Part shown: piece after piece, positions 42,905 through 51,264 of the stretch | How positions within the stretch are numbered: the first letter of the stretch is position 1 | Layout: every line of letters starts with the position of its first letter | DNA from: Caldilineaceae bacterium | Lineage (GTDB): Bacteria; Chloroflexota; Anaerolineae; Caldilineales; Caldilineaceae | Assembly (NCBI GenBank): GCA_026645575.1 | Contig: JAPKMW010000032.1 | Span: 31,312 to 95,311, forward strand | Length of the DNA stretch: 64,000 nucleotides | Direction: 5' to 3' | Made by a program: the position numbers and the translations under genes | The notes under the pieces: generated by a model | What the model saw: only the letters and a program-made list of their open reading frames with translations | What the model was told of the DNA's origin: nothing | Database searches by the model: none

Positions 42905-43861
42905 ATGATGAACATCCGTCCCGCTCGATCTGAGACTGACATTCCCGGCATTACGGCTGTTGTGAATGCGTTTGAGTCACCACCAGTACCACTGGAAATT
43001 GTGCAAGAGTGGTTTACGCAAACCGCCCCAGGACGCATTACCCAGCGTTTGGTGGCGGTAGATGCAGATGACGCCGTGATTGGCTATAGCGTGGTTTTTC
43101 ATGGCCCATGGTCGCCCGACCATCACTTTTATGTGTGGGTCGGCGTTGATCCCACATGGCGAGGTCAAGGGGTCGGCACGGCCCTCTATACGAATGCGCA
43201 AGCATTTCTGCGCGCACAGGCAGCCACAACGCTGACAAGCGAGGTGCTGGATAATGACCCAATCGCGGTTGCCTTTGCTCAACAGCGCGGATTTACGGTG
43301 GATCGCCATCACTTTGCGTCTGCCTTGGCGATCGCGCCCTTTGATGAAACACCCTATCAAGCAGTGATTCCAACCCTGGAAGCGGCTGGCATTCGTTTCT
43401 GCTCACTCGCTGATTTCCAGGATTCGCAGGAGGCGCGCCAAAAGTTACACGCGGTGAACGTAATCACCGATCAGGATATACCGGGCTGGGAAGGGACTGG
43501 AACCTCCTTTGCTGAGTTTGAGCAATGGGTCTGTAACAGTTCGTGGTATCGTCCTGACGGTCAATTGATTGCTATCGATGGCGAAGAGTGGGTTGGCATA
43601 TGTGCCATTCAACTTCGCCCCGAAACCCAGGATGCCTACAATGTACATACTGGTGTCGTTCGTTCCCATCGCGGTCGCAAAATTGCGTTGGCCCTCAAGT
43701 TGGTTGCGATTCGCTATGCCCGCGCACGCGGTGTACGAACCCTGCACACCAATAACGATTCCCTCAACGCACCAATGCTTGCCATCAATCGAAAGTTAGG
43801 CTACCGCCCACAACCGGGCAAATATATGCTGCGTGGCAGCAACTGTTCACCAGAAGTGTAA
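42905..43861 (+). CDS. Tandem-GNAT acetyltransferase
   Basis: 318 aa with two GNAT folds. The first (1-150) has WVGVDPTWRGQGVGTALYTNAQAFL, a full acetyl-CoA motif. The second (160-315) has the degenerate HTGVVRSHRGRKIALALKLVAIRYARARGVRTLHTNNDSLNAPMLAINRKLGYRPQP, typical of the C-terminal half of tandem GNATs such as MshD relatives. Cytosolic, substrate unknown. CAGGAGAATAG precedes the ATG; the ATG at 42908 is an alternative. Confidence 0.92.
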   Translation: MMNIRPARSETDIPGITAVVNAFESPPVPLEIVQEWFTQTAPGRITQRLVAVDADDAVIGYSVVFHGPWSPDHHFYVWVGVDPTWRGQGVGTALYTNAQAFLRAQAATTLTSEVLDNDPIAVAFAQQRGFTVDRHHFASALAIAPFDETPYQAVIPTLEAAGIRFCSLADFQDSQEARQKLHAVNVITDQDIPGWEGTGTSFAEFEQWVCNSSWYRPDGQLIAIDGEEWVGICAIQLRPETQDAYNVHTGVVRSHRGRKIALALKLVAIRYARARGVRTLHTNNDSLNAPMLAINRKLGYRPQPGKYMLRGSNCSPEV

Positions 43862-43898
43862 GGGGTTTAAATATACCAAAATCAATCAAGGAGCAATG

Positions 43899-44708
43899 AT
43901 GGACACCACCAATTACGCCGAACGCAATCGCGAAGCCTGGAATCAGGTGACGTCGATTCATCAGCAGCACCGCAAGATCAACTTGCCAGCGGCGGTGCAA
44001 GCGGAAGACTTTTCCGTTCTAGACGAAATCGAAACCGCCATCCACCGCCGGCTGGGTCTTGAGGGGAAGCGGGTGGCGCATTTGTGTTGCAACAATGGAC
44101 AGGAACTCATTTCGCTACTAAAACTAGGCGCAGCCGCTGGCGTGGGCTTTGACATTGCCGATGAAGTCATCAAAGAGGCAACGCTATTGGCGAGCCTGTC
44201 AAAGACCAACTGCGACTTTGTGCGCACCAATGTTTATGAGATCGACCCGGCCTATTTCCACCAATTTGACCTGGTCTTTACCACCATTGGCGCGCTCTGT
44301 TGGTTTGACGATCTGGATCGCTTCTTTGCCGTCGCGGCCCAACTCTTGCGTCCCAACGGGCATCTCTTTGTCTATGAAATGCATCCGATCCTCAATCTCT
44401 TCGCCCTGCCTGGGGAAGCGGACTATGAGGCGGCACAGGAGCTAAAACTGGCCTACACCTATTTCCGGCGCGAACCATTTGTCAATGACCAGGGGCTGGA
44501 TTATGTGGGCAACACCCAATATGCGGCCAAGACCACCTATGCCTTCCCCCACACGCTGGCCGCCATTTTTACCGCCATGCTGAAGAATGGGCTGGATATA
44601 CGGGAATTTCAAGAATACGCCCATGACATTTCAGCAGACTTCAAACATCTGGAAAAATATCAGAAGCTACCAATGTGTTTTACCGTTGTTGCGCAGAAGA
44701 AAGGATGA
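43899..44708 (+). CDS. SAM-dependent methyltransferase
   Basis: 269 aa. Of the two adjacent ATGs (43896 and 43899), the second has better spacing from AAGGAG. Motif I reads VAHLCCNNGQELISLLKLGAAAGVGFDIADEVI, in which LCCNNG replaces the usual GxGxG, a variant seen in one methyltransferase subgroup that acts on small molecules. Motifs FDLVFTTIGALCWFDDLDRFFAVAAQLLRPNGHLFVYEMHPI follow. The stop overlaps the next gene region, so it is co-expressed with the flavin-binding protein. Confidence 0.9.
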   Translation: MDTTNYAERNREAWNQVTSIHQQHRKINLPAAVQAEDFSVLDEIETAIHRRLGLEGKRVAHLCCNNGQELISLLKLGAAAGVGFDIADEVIKEATLLASLSKTNCDFVRTNVYEIDPAYFHQFDLVFTTIGALCWFDDLDRFFAVAAQLLRPNGHLFVYEMHPILNLFALPGEADYEAAQELKLAYTYFRREPFVNDQGLDYVGNTQYAAKTTYAFPHTLAAIFTAMLKNGLDIREFQEYAHDISADFKHLEKYQKLPMCFTVVAQKKG

Positions 44709-44710
44709 TC

Positions 44711-45178
44711 ATGCAAGTCAAAGATTTCAGTGAAATCGAACAAGAGTTTATCCAGCGTGTCCACACAATAGTTTGGTGCAATGTTGCCACCGTGGACAGC
44801 CAGGGACGCCCCCGTTCGCGCATCTTGCACCCCATCTGGGAAGGCGCGACCGGCTGGATCTTGACCCAGCGCGATTCGTACAAGAGCAAACATCTGGCGA
44901 CCAATCCCCATGTATCGCTGGCCTATATTGCCGACATTACGAAACCAGTCTATATCGATGGCACAGCACAGTGGGTCGAAGATCGGCAGCAGAAACAACA
45001 TATTTGGGATTGCTTCCAAGCCGCGCCCCCGCCGCTGGGCTATGATCCAGAACCGTTCTTCACCAGCGTTGACAACGCTCACTGTGGACTGCTCCAGATC
45101 ACGCCCTGGCGGATTGCCGTGGTGACCTTCCCTGCCCCTTCGCAGGAGGAAGGGCAACGGGTCTGGCGGCGATATTAG
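44711..45178 (+). CDS. Pyridoxamine 5'-phosphate oxidase-like FMN/F420-binding protein
   Basis: 155 aa split-barrel protein of the PNPOx-like family: IVWCNVATVDSQGRPRSRILHPIWEGATGWILTQRDSYKSKHLATNPHVSLAYI is the family core, with Arg/Ser contacts to a flavin phosphate. It ends in ITPWRIAVVTF. Members bind FMN, F420 or haem. Start at 44711 chosen for spacing from AAAGGA; 44705 would give a 4-base overlap with the methyltransferase stop. Confidence 0.88.
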   Translation: MQVKDFSEIEQEFIQRVHTIVWCNVATVDSQGRPRSRILHPIWEGATGWILTQRDSYKSKHLATNPHVSLAYIADITKPVYIDGTAQWVEDRQQKQHIWDCFQAAPPPLGYDPEPFFTSVDNAHCGLLQITPWRIAVVTFPAPSQEEGQRVWRRY

Positions 45179-45179
45179 T

Positions 45180-45326
45180 CTGGCCGCCGGTGTCGATCCG
45201 GCCGACCCGGCACGACGGCTGTATGAAAAATCGGGCTACGCCTATGACGGCAAAGCCTCGTATGTTGACGGTGTCTATAACGGCGTACAGGACTGGGTAA
45301 TCGATATGATCAAAGAATTAGCGTAA
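45180..45326 (+). pseudogene. C-terminal fragment of a GNAT acetyltransferase
   Basis: Two bases after the preceding stop, the frame reads LAAGVDPADPARRLYEKSGYAYDG, then KASYVDGVYNGVQDWVIDM, IKELA and a stop. This is the closing strand-helix part of a GNAT domain, including the acceptor-side ARRLYEKSGY motif. The first ~110 residues are missing, and no start precedes it. It is a deletion relic. Confidence 0.85.
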
Positions 45327-45345
45327 CAATAGGAGGATAGATCAC

Positions 45346-46740
45346 ATGTCCACACAACTAGCTGACCCAACTTATATCGGCGACCTAGGCGACGGCCTGG
45401 TCTGCCGCTGGTCGACCAGATCCGATCAAGAGCGCATCGGCTACTTGATGGGATCGGTCTTTCGCTTTACTCAAGAAGAGCCGATTAATATCCGCACCGC
45501 CGACGAGGCGCGCGTTTTTATGAGTGACGGCTTTCCCTTTGCCGGGCCGGGCGATTTTGCCTTGGTGGAAGACCGAAGCAAGCCAGACTGGCCACTGGTC
45601 GCCTGCACCTGTTTCTGGCGTCACCACTGGAGCTATGGCGGGATCGAATTTGGCGTCGGGCGACCGGAAAATGTGGCGACCGAGCCGGCCTATCGCAACC
45701 GAGGGCTGGTGCGGGCGCTCTTTGCCATGATCCATGCCCGTAGTGCCGCCGAAGGTCAACTGGTACAGGCGATTACCGGCATTCCTTATTTCTATCGCCA
45801 GTTCGGCTATGAATATGTATTGGATTTGGGCGGCCAACGGCGGGTGTCGCTGGCGGCGCTGGTCGATCTCAAAACGACGACTGCCAATGCCTATACGTTG
45901 CGCCTGGCGACGGAGGAAGATGTTCCCCATCTGCTGACCTGGTATAACCAACGGCGCGCCGACAACCTGGTCTGGCACGAGACGACGGCAGCTTACTGGC
46001 GCTATCACATCACAGGCTGGGAAGCGGCAACTGTACAGCAACAAGGCCCGACGCGCGTTGGCCTCTTTGGGCGGTTGCATATCATTGTCGATCCGTTGGG
46101 CCGCGACTGCGGCTACACCTGGCTGGCGGCCAAGCGCTGGGGCGATGATCTACGGGTCTATGGATTGGAACTGGCGCCCAGCGTGAACTGGCAAAGCGCC
46201 ATACCGGGCTTGCTGCCAGCGCTACGTCAACACGGCGAAACCATCCCCGCTGTTAGCGCCGACACCGAACCTTTCCGCCAGATCAGCTTTCACTTGGGAC
46301 GTGCGCACTCAGCCTATGACGTGTTGGGCGAAAGTCTAGCCCCACGCACGATTCCGCCGTATGCCTGGTATCTGCGCGTGTCGGATGTGCCGGCCTTTAT
46401 TCAGCACATTGCCCCGGTCTTGGAAGAACGGCTGGCTCGTTCCCTATTAACTGGCCACACCGGTGAGTTGAAGCTCGATTTCTACCGTGGCGGTCTGAGG
46501 CTGGCGTTTGATCAGGGCAAACTGCTCACTGTCGAACCGTGGCGCGCGCCTGATTTTGGTGACGAGGCGCAGGCCGGTTGTCCAGCACTGGTTTTCTTGC
46601 AACTGCTCTTTGGCTATCGCAGCCTGAGCGAGTTGCGAGCGATCTTTCCCGATGTGTGGGCAAGTGAGGAAGCGGCGTTGCTGCTTGATGTCTTGTTTCC
46701 CAAGCAGCCGTCAACGGTCTATTCGTTGAGTTATACCTAA
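45346..46740 (+). CDS. Eis-like GNAT acetyltransferase with C-terminal extension
   Basis: 464 aa. N-terminal GNAT (1-165) with VATEPAYRNRGLVRALFAMIHARSAAEGQLVQAITGIPYFYRQFGYEY; a second GNAT-like part (170-330); and a C-terminal domain (350-455; YRGGLRLAFDQGKLLTVEPW) that resembles the sterol-carrier-like domain of Eis. Eis-type enzymes acetylate amines at multiple positions. No signal peptide. AGGAGG lies nine bases before the ATG. Confidence 0.88.
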   Translation: MSTQLADPTYIGDLGDGLVCRWSTRSDQERIGYLMGSVFRFTQEEPINIRTADEARVFMSDGFPFAGPGDFALVEDRSKPDWPLVACTCFWRHHWSYGGIEFGVGRPENVATEPAYRNRGLVRALFAMIHARSAAEGQLVQAITGIPYFYRQFGYEYVLDLGGQRRVSLAALVDLKTTTANAYTLRLATEEDVPHLLTWYNQRRADNLVWHETTAAYWRYHITGWEAATVQQQGPTRVGLFGRLHIIVDPLGRDCGYTWLAAKRWGDDLRVYGLELAPSVNWQSAIPGLLPALRQHGETIPAVSADTEPFRQISFHLGRAHSAYDVLGESLAPRTIPPYAWYLRVSDVPAFIQHIAPVLEERLARSLLTGHTGELKLDFYRGGLRLAFDQGKLLTVEPWRAPDFGDEAQAGCPALVFLQLLFGYRSLSELRAIFPDVWASEEAALLLDVLFPKQPSTVYSLSYT

Positions 46741-46751
46741 TTGGGATAACT

Positions 46752-47066
46752 TTAAAGCGATTGCTGCTCGAACTGGTTAATCACGATCTCTTCGTCGGGG
46801 AATTGCGCCACCAGTTTTAGCTTCCCGCCCATTGCCGCAATAATTCGCTGCAACGTGCCAACGTGCATATCGGCTTGACCTTCCATCTTGGAAACAGCCG
46901 CTTGCTGTAAATTGAGTCGTTCTGCTAGTTGTTGTTGGGTCAAGTGCCGTTTCTGGCGGAGATCTTGTAGCGCCATTGCAAGCAGCATTTCCTGGGAGCG
47001 CTCTTCAATCCGATCATGCCGTTCCTGGGGTAGTGCTTTTCGTAACTGATTGAATGATTTTGCCAT
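46752..47066 (-). CDS. XRE-family regulator, orphan HigA-like antitoxin
   Basis: 104 aa. An N-terminal helix (AKSFNQLRKALPQERHDRIEERSQEML) precedes a Cro/C1-type HTH (LTQQQLAERLNLQQAAVSKMEGQADMHVGTLQRIIAAMGGKL), the arrangement of HigA/XRE antitoxins encoded after a RelE-type toxin. No toxin gene is present upstream. Instead, a 110-base dispersed element starts about 20 bases before the ATG, and two AGTATACT palindromes, likely operators, lie beyond it. Convergent with the GNAT gene. Confidence 0.9.
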   Translation of the reverse strand: MAKSFNQLRKALPQERHDRIEERSQEMLLAMALQDLRQKRHLTQQQLAERLNLQQAAVSKMEGQADMHVGTLQRIIAAMGGKLKLVAQFPDEEIVINQFEQQSL

Positions 47067-47084
47067 TAGCGTAAACTTTCCGGG

Positions 47085-47205
47085 TCATCAGAAATCCAGG
47101 GAGTTAACCAGTAAATCTTCCGGGAAGGTCGGTTCGGTTGACAGGATCGTCTGGTCAACCCTTCCCGGAAGATGGTTGGCAAGGCACTCTGTTTCGGTTG
47201 AACCA
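47085..47205 (-). repeat. Dispersed element, copy B
   Basis: Homologue of the element at 42640-42750, with the same inverted core and central ACAGGATCGT. It lies between the XRE gene and its putative operators. Confidence 0.75.
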
Positions 47206-47211
47206 ATTTTC

Positions 47212-47249
47212 CTTGCGCAATTAAGTATACTATGCGCAACAAGTATACT
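47212..47249 (-). promoter_or_regulatory. Paired palindromic operators of the XRE gene
   Basis: AGTATACT occurs at 47224-47231 and 47242-47249 (18-base step). The first is flanked by TTGCGCA and TGCGCAA, making a larger dyad. Typical spacing for an autoregulated toxin-antitoxin promoter. Confidence 0.5.
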
Positions 47250-47372
47250 ATCAGTAGACCGCAACGCTATCCAGCCTGACTCTGGACTCTGGACTTAGGA
47301 CTGTGGACTACTGACTATAGAACAGATATAGCTTTGAAGTTATTCTCTTCTACTCAACCATGAGGAAACAAC

Positions 47373-48242
47373 ATGATCAACCCAAAGTTACAAGACAAAG
47401 TCGTTCTCATCACCGGCGCCAACCACGGCATCGGCGCGGCGATAGCCAGGGCGTTTGCCGACCAAGGGGCAAAGGTTTTTATCACCTTTTATCGCTCACC
47501 GACCACCTATTCAGCCGAGGAATTAGCCGCCGCCAAGGCGGCCGGCATCGGCGGCGATGCGCTCTATCACGCCCAACAACAGCAGGACGCCGACGGGTTG
47601 GTGCAAGTGATTCAAACGCAGGGCGGTACGGCGGTCGCACAGGAAATGGATCTGGCTGATGCCGCCAACATTCCACGGCTATTCGACTTGTGCGAAGCAA
47701 GCGTAGGCGCGGTCGAGGTGTTGGTCAACAATCACACCTTCTGCGTGCTGGAGACCTTCGACCCGGCGCAAGTCAACACCGAACAGGGGGAAGCCCGTTT
47801 GATCAGCGCGCCTATCATCGACAAGCATTTTGCCATCAACACACGCGCCTATGCCTTATTGATGGCCGAGTATGTCCAACGCTATCTAAAACGCGGGGCA
47901 ACGTGGGGACGCATCATCAACATCAGCACGGACGCGGCCCATGCCCATTCGTGGAATGTCAGCTATGCCGCCAGCAAACATGCGATTGAATCGTATAGTC
48001 GCTCGGCTGCCGCCGAATTGGGCAAATATGGCATCACCGTCAACATTGTGGCGCCGGGGCCGATCCAGACGGGCTATATCATCCCCGAAGCGGAGCAACA
48101 GATCCGGGCGGGAACACCCTTAGGCGATGTGGGCCACCCCGAACACATTGCCGATGTGGTGGTCTTTCTGGCCTCAGAGCAAGCCCGCTGGCTGACCGGA
48201 CAGTTGCTTTATGTCGGCGGCGGCTGGCGGATGCACCAGTAG
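47373..48242 (+). CDS. Short-chain dehydrogenase/reductase
   Basis: 289 aa classical SDR. Cofactor motif ITGANHGIGAAIARAFADQGAKV, NNHT in place of NNAG, catalytic Ser in INISTDAAHAHS and intact SYAASKHAIESYSRS (YxxxK). C-terminal YVGGGWRMH. The N-terminal half has an unusually long insertion (RSPTTYSAEELAAAKAAGIGGDALYHAQQQQDADGL), accounting for the length above the usual 250. GAGGAAA precedes the ATG. Confidence 0.93.
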   Translation: MINPKLQDKVVLITGANHGIGAAIARAFADQGAKVFITFYRSPTTYSAEELAAAKAAGIGGDALYHAQQQQDADGLVQVIQTQGGTAVAQEMDLADAANIPRLFDLCEASVGAVEVLVNNHTFCVLETFDPAQVNTEQGEARLISAPIIDKHFAINTRAYALLMAEYVQRYLKRGATWGRIINISTDAAHAHSWNVSYAASKHAIESYSRSAAAELGKYGITVNIVAPGPIQTGYIIPEAEQQIRAGTPLGDVGHPEHIADVVVFLASEQARWLTGQLLYVGGGWRMHQ

Positions 48243-48263
48243 CCTGCTTTAGAGCTACAAAGT

Positions 48264-49163
48264 TTACAAGATTTCTGCAAAGGCGGCCCGCAGTGCCAGG
48301 ACAGTCGCCGCCCTAATTGCATCTGGGCGTGTGTCAATCGGATGTTCAATGGCGCCGATCAGGGTGATCTGCATACCGACCAGCGGCTGGTCGTTGACGC
48401 CGCGCTGTATGGCTTCCTGATAAATGGCGCTGATGATAGTTGGTGTGAATTCAGGATGCAGCGTAAAAGTCTCGACGTGATTAGTAAAGCGAATGGCGGT
48501 CTGGTCGTGCCATGGCTCAACCCGCAAGACAAGGTGAGCAAAGCGATCAATCGCTTGTCGCACATAGCGTCCTACTTGTGTCGTTGCTCTGGTTGGCGAC
48601 AGGGACGCGTGCGGCCCTAGCTCTGCCGGACGAATGATACAGGAGGCATGGGGCGGCACCATAGGCGCTTTGTCTTCGCCCAAGTAATCGGGAGCATCAC
48701 CGCAGAAGTTAGGGCGTTCTTCGGCGTTTTGTAAAAAGTAATGCAAGGCAACCGCAACGCTTTGTCCGAAACAGGGGTGGCGATACACCTTTTGCGCTTG
48801 CAGCGCTTCGATACGCGCACGCACCGGGGCTGGCGTCTCGTTGCTGTGGTAAAGGGCTTGAATCACGGCGAAGGTTTCGGCCAGTTTATATTCAGGAATT
48901 GTTGGCAGAAGTTCAATCAGCCAGTCAATGGCAATCGCACCGCAGCGGACAATATCGGGCATGTTCTCATACAAGTAGAACATGAATGCGGCCCGTGATT
49001 GATCGGGCTGCCAACTAGCTTGCTTCAGGGCCAATACCACATGGCGATGCGGCTGAAGGAAAAGCTGATCACGTTGCTCAGGGTTAAAAAGTGATGCCAA
49101 TGACGTGCAAAGCTGTCCGATCGCCGCGTTGGGTGATACCGGCAGCGTAGGTTCTGTAGACAT
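48264..49163 (-). CDS. Hypothetical protein
   Basis: 299 aa, no signal peptide or membrane helix. Mostly helical first half (HVVLALKQASWQPDQSRAAFMFYLYENMPDIVRCGAIAIDWLIELLPTIPEYKLAETFAVIQALYH) with scattered His and Cys; the second half is mixed (LRVEPWHDQTAIRFTNHVETFTLHPEFTPTIISAIYQEAIQRG). I do not recognise the family. Convergent with the dehydrogenase gene, 21 bases between the stops. Confidence 0.7.
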   Translation of the reverse strand: MSTEPTLPVSPNAAIGQLCTSLASLFNPEQRDQLFLQPHRHVVLALKQASWQPDQSRAAFMFYLYENMPDIVRCGAIAIDWLIELLPTIPEYKLAETFAVIQALYHSNETPAPVRARIEALQAQKVYRHPCFGQSVAVALHYFLQNAEERPNFCGDAPDYLGEDKAPMVPPHASCIIRPAELGPHASLSPTRATTQVGRYVRQAIDRFAHLVLRVEPWHDQTAIRFTNHVETFTLHPEFTPTIISAIYQEAIQRGVNDQPLVGMQITLIGAIEHPIDTRPDAIRAATVLALRAAFAEIL

Positions 49164-49229
49164 GTTGAAAAGAAGTCACAATCTTTGCATTTTTAGCTTT
49201 TACTGCTGGTACGATCTAACAGCACCAGA

Positions 49230-49838
49230 GTGCTACCAATGGTGCTATATCAGCCTGATTATACCACAGCGCTGACCAGAATGGATTATCAGTCAGCGCT
49301 GTGGTTGCAACAAAACGATTGGTTGCCGACCAATGTTCGGGAATTGTACGAAAGGGTTTTTGCCTGCTTGCCCTATCACTGGAAAACGCATCTAGAGCCG
49401 CGCTTTCGTAACCACATCCACTTGACGTTGGTGCATGGTGACGCCTACTTCGCCAATTTTCTTTGTCCCAAACCGGGGCAGAGCGGCAGCAGCTACCTGC
49501 TGGATTGGCAGTCGCCCGTCGTTGATCTCGCCGGTTATGATCTGGCGAATTTACTGGCGACTTTCTGGACATCCGCACATCGTCACCACGAAGAACGTGA
49601 GCAAAAACTGCTTCAACGGTACTACCACACCTTATGCGCCAACGGCGTTACCGGTTACACCTGGGAGGAGATGCTTACGGACTATCGTTCCGGGTCGATC
49701 TACTGGCTGTTGATGCCGGTGCAGGATCGGTATGGCGGGGCGGACAAAGATTACTGGTGGCCCAAGATGCAATGTCTGGTCGCCGCTTTTCACGATTGGG
49801 AATGTGAAAAGTTGTTGGCGTCAACGGAAAAGGCATAG
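49230..49838 (+). pseudogene. Phosphotransferase lacking its N-lobe
   Basis: The 202 residues correspond to the C-lobe of an aminoglycoside-phosphotransferase/choline-kinase-like enzyme: catalytic loop LTLVHGDAYFANFLCP (HGDxxxxN), metal-binding LLDWQSPVVDLAGYDLANLL. The ATP-binding N-lobe (about 100 residues, with Lys and Gly-rich loop) is absent, and the 66 bases upstream up to the divergent gene cannot hold it. A good start signal is also missing. Most likely a deletion product. Confidence 0.75.
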
Positions 49839-49912
49839 GGACGCGGATTTCGGTGACGCGGATTATCACCCCACCCTGTAGCTATCCGCGCAGCCTGAAT
49901 CTGCGTCCCTAT
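49835..49912. repeat. Palindrome between two kinase genes
   Basis: ATAGGGACGCGGATTT and AATCTGCGTCCCTAT are the outer arms; GACGCGGAT is repeated once inside the left half and matched by ATCCGCGC in the right half. Confidence 0.75.
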
Positions 49913-49931
49913 TTGCACAGAGGAAAACTTT

Positions 49932-50900
49932 ATGGATCAACTCATCGCAACCGCTCGTGAACGAATAGGGCAATGGATCATCGACTACCCTGAACTTCAG
50001 CTTTGGGACAAGATCCCCCGACAAGGCGCAACCAATCAAGTCTTCTATGGCACACGCGCCGGCGAACCGATTGTCTTTAAGTTCTTTCCACGCAAAGTGC
50101 GCAAGTGGCAGGAAGAACACGCCCTTCAGGCATTAGCCGCCAGTGGCGTTGTGCCCAGGCTCTATCCCTACCCCTCCGAGGAAATTCTGGTCATGCAACG
50201 TCTATCGGGGCAGATGCTCTATAAGGCTGAAAAAGCATTGACTGGGGAGGCCTGGACAAAGCTCTATCGACAGGTCGGCGCCGGGCTGGCGCGCCTTGTG
50301 CAGTATGCTGCCCAGCCGGCTGATGGCAAGGTGGCGAATCCTTATGCCATTGACCACCATATGTACGCCTTTTGGGCAAGCAGTTTCGAGGAGTATTTTG
50401 ATGAGATTCTGACCACGGCGCAGTCGGCTTTGATTCGCCATCAGATCCATGAGCCGGTATTGCATGAATCAGTACGCAGCCTGCTGGCAGCGCGTAGTGA
50501 AGTGCTGGCCTATCCCGTCTTTATGCACGTCGATGATGTCCACGGCGCCAACATGCTGGTCGATGGCGACCAGTTTCAGGGCTTTATTGATTTTGAGATG
50601 AGCCGGCTTGGCAATCAACTCTATCTGCTGGGGGCGGCGCTACAGTGGTCGTGTCTCGATAATCCGGCACAATGGGCGCCCCTGCGCGCTGGTTACGAGG
50701 AAGAACAGGGGGCGCCCTTTGATCCGGAGACGCTGGCCTTGATCAAGCTCTTCGCGCCCTTCCAGCGCTGGTGTCGCTTTGCCTGGTATTGGGGCAAAGA
50801 TGAGCAGCCCGATTGGGTCTGGCGGGACAATGTGCGCCAGACGACGGTGGACTCTTTGTTAAAGGTGATGGCAGCAGTTAACGAAGTATTAGTGCTGTAA
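49932..50900 (+). CDS. Small-molecule kinase (APH/choline kinase-like)
   Basis: 322 aa with both lobes. N-lobe GATNQVFYGTRAGEPIVFKFFP, with the ATP-binding Lys; hinge ILVMQRLSGQML; catalytic loop MHVDDVHGANML (the DxHxxN pattern is met by DVHGAN, preceded by an extra Asp instead of HG); and IDFEMSRLGNQLY as the metal-binding DFG equivalent. Similar proteins phosphorylate aminoglycosides, homoserine, choline or sugars; the target cannot be predicted. AGAGGAAAA precedes the ATG. Confidence 0.88.
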   Translation: MDQLIATARERIGQWIIDYPELQLWDKIPRQGATNQVFYGTRAGEPIVFKFFPRKVRKWQEEHALQALAASGVVPRLYPYPSEEILVMQRLSGQMLYKAEKALTGEAWTKLYRQVGAGLARLVQYAAQPADGKVANPYAIDHHMYAFWASSFEEYFDEILTTAQSALIRHQIHEPVLHESVRSLLAARSEVLAYPVFMHVDDVHGANMLVDGDQFQGFIDFEMSRLGNQLYLLGAALQWSCLDNPAQWAPLRAGYEEEQGAPFDPETLALIKLFAPFQRWCRFAWYWGKDEQPDWVWRDNVRQTTVDSLLKVMAAVNEVLVL

Positions 50901-50910
50901 GCGGGAGCAT

Positions 50911-51264
50911 TTATGCTTCCCACTCAACAACAGCAGCAATAGCGGCCGTAATCAGTTGCAGTTCAGTGGCTGACACCACACCAAGTTTGCGGACAAACCG
51001 ACTGATGTCTACACCACGCAATTGTAATGTATCGACAGATGAATCTTTGATCAAACCGTTCGAGGGACTGGCGATGATTTTCACATGCCACAAATTATTG
51101 GTTGAACGGTCTTTTCATTCCGTGATCGGTGCGATCAACTTGACAGGAAGTGTACCAATGGCATTGGAGCTAACGACAACAGCAGGTCGTGTTTTCTTAA
51201 TTTCTGCACCAACTGTGGGATCAAAGTTCACGACCCAAATTTCGCCACGCTTAATACTCGACAA
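50911..51264 (-). pseudogene. mazF: MazF-type toxin with an in-frame TGA
   Basis: From TTG 51264 (GGAGG six bases upstream) the frame reads LSSIKRGEIWVVNFDPTVGAEIKKTRPAVVV, SSNAIGTLPVKLIAPITE, then TGA (51115-51117), then in the same frame KDRSTNNLWHVKIIASPSNGL and the usual MazF end to 50911. Uninterrupted it would be 117 residues, a normal length. The stop stands where MazF proteins have Trp (ITxW), one base from TGG. The conserved RGEIW, RPAVVV and PSNGL parts are intact, but the product is cut after residue 49, so toxin activity is probably lost. Confidence 0.85.
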
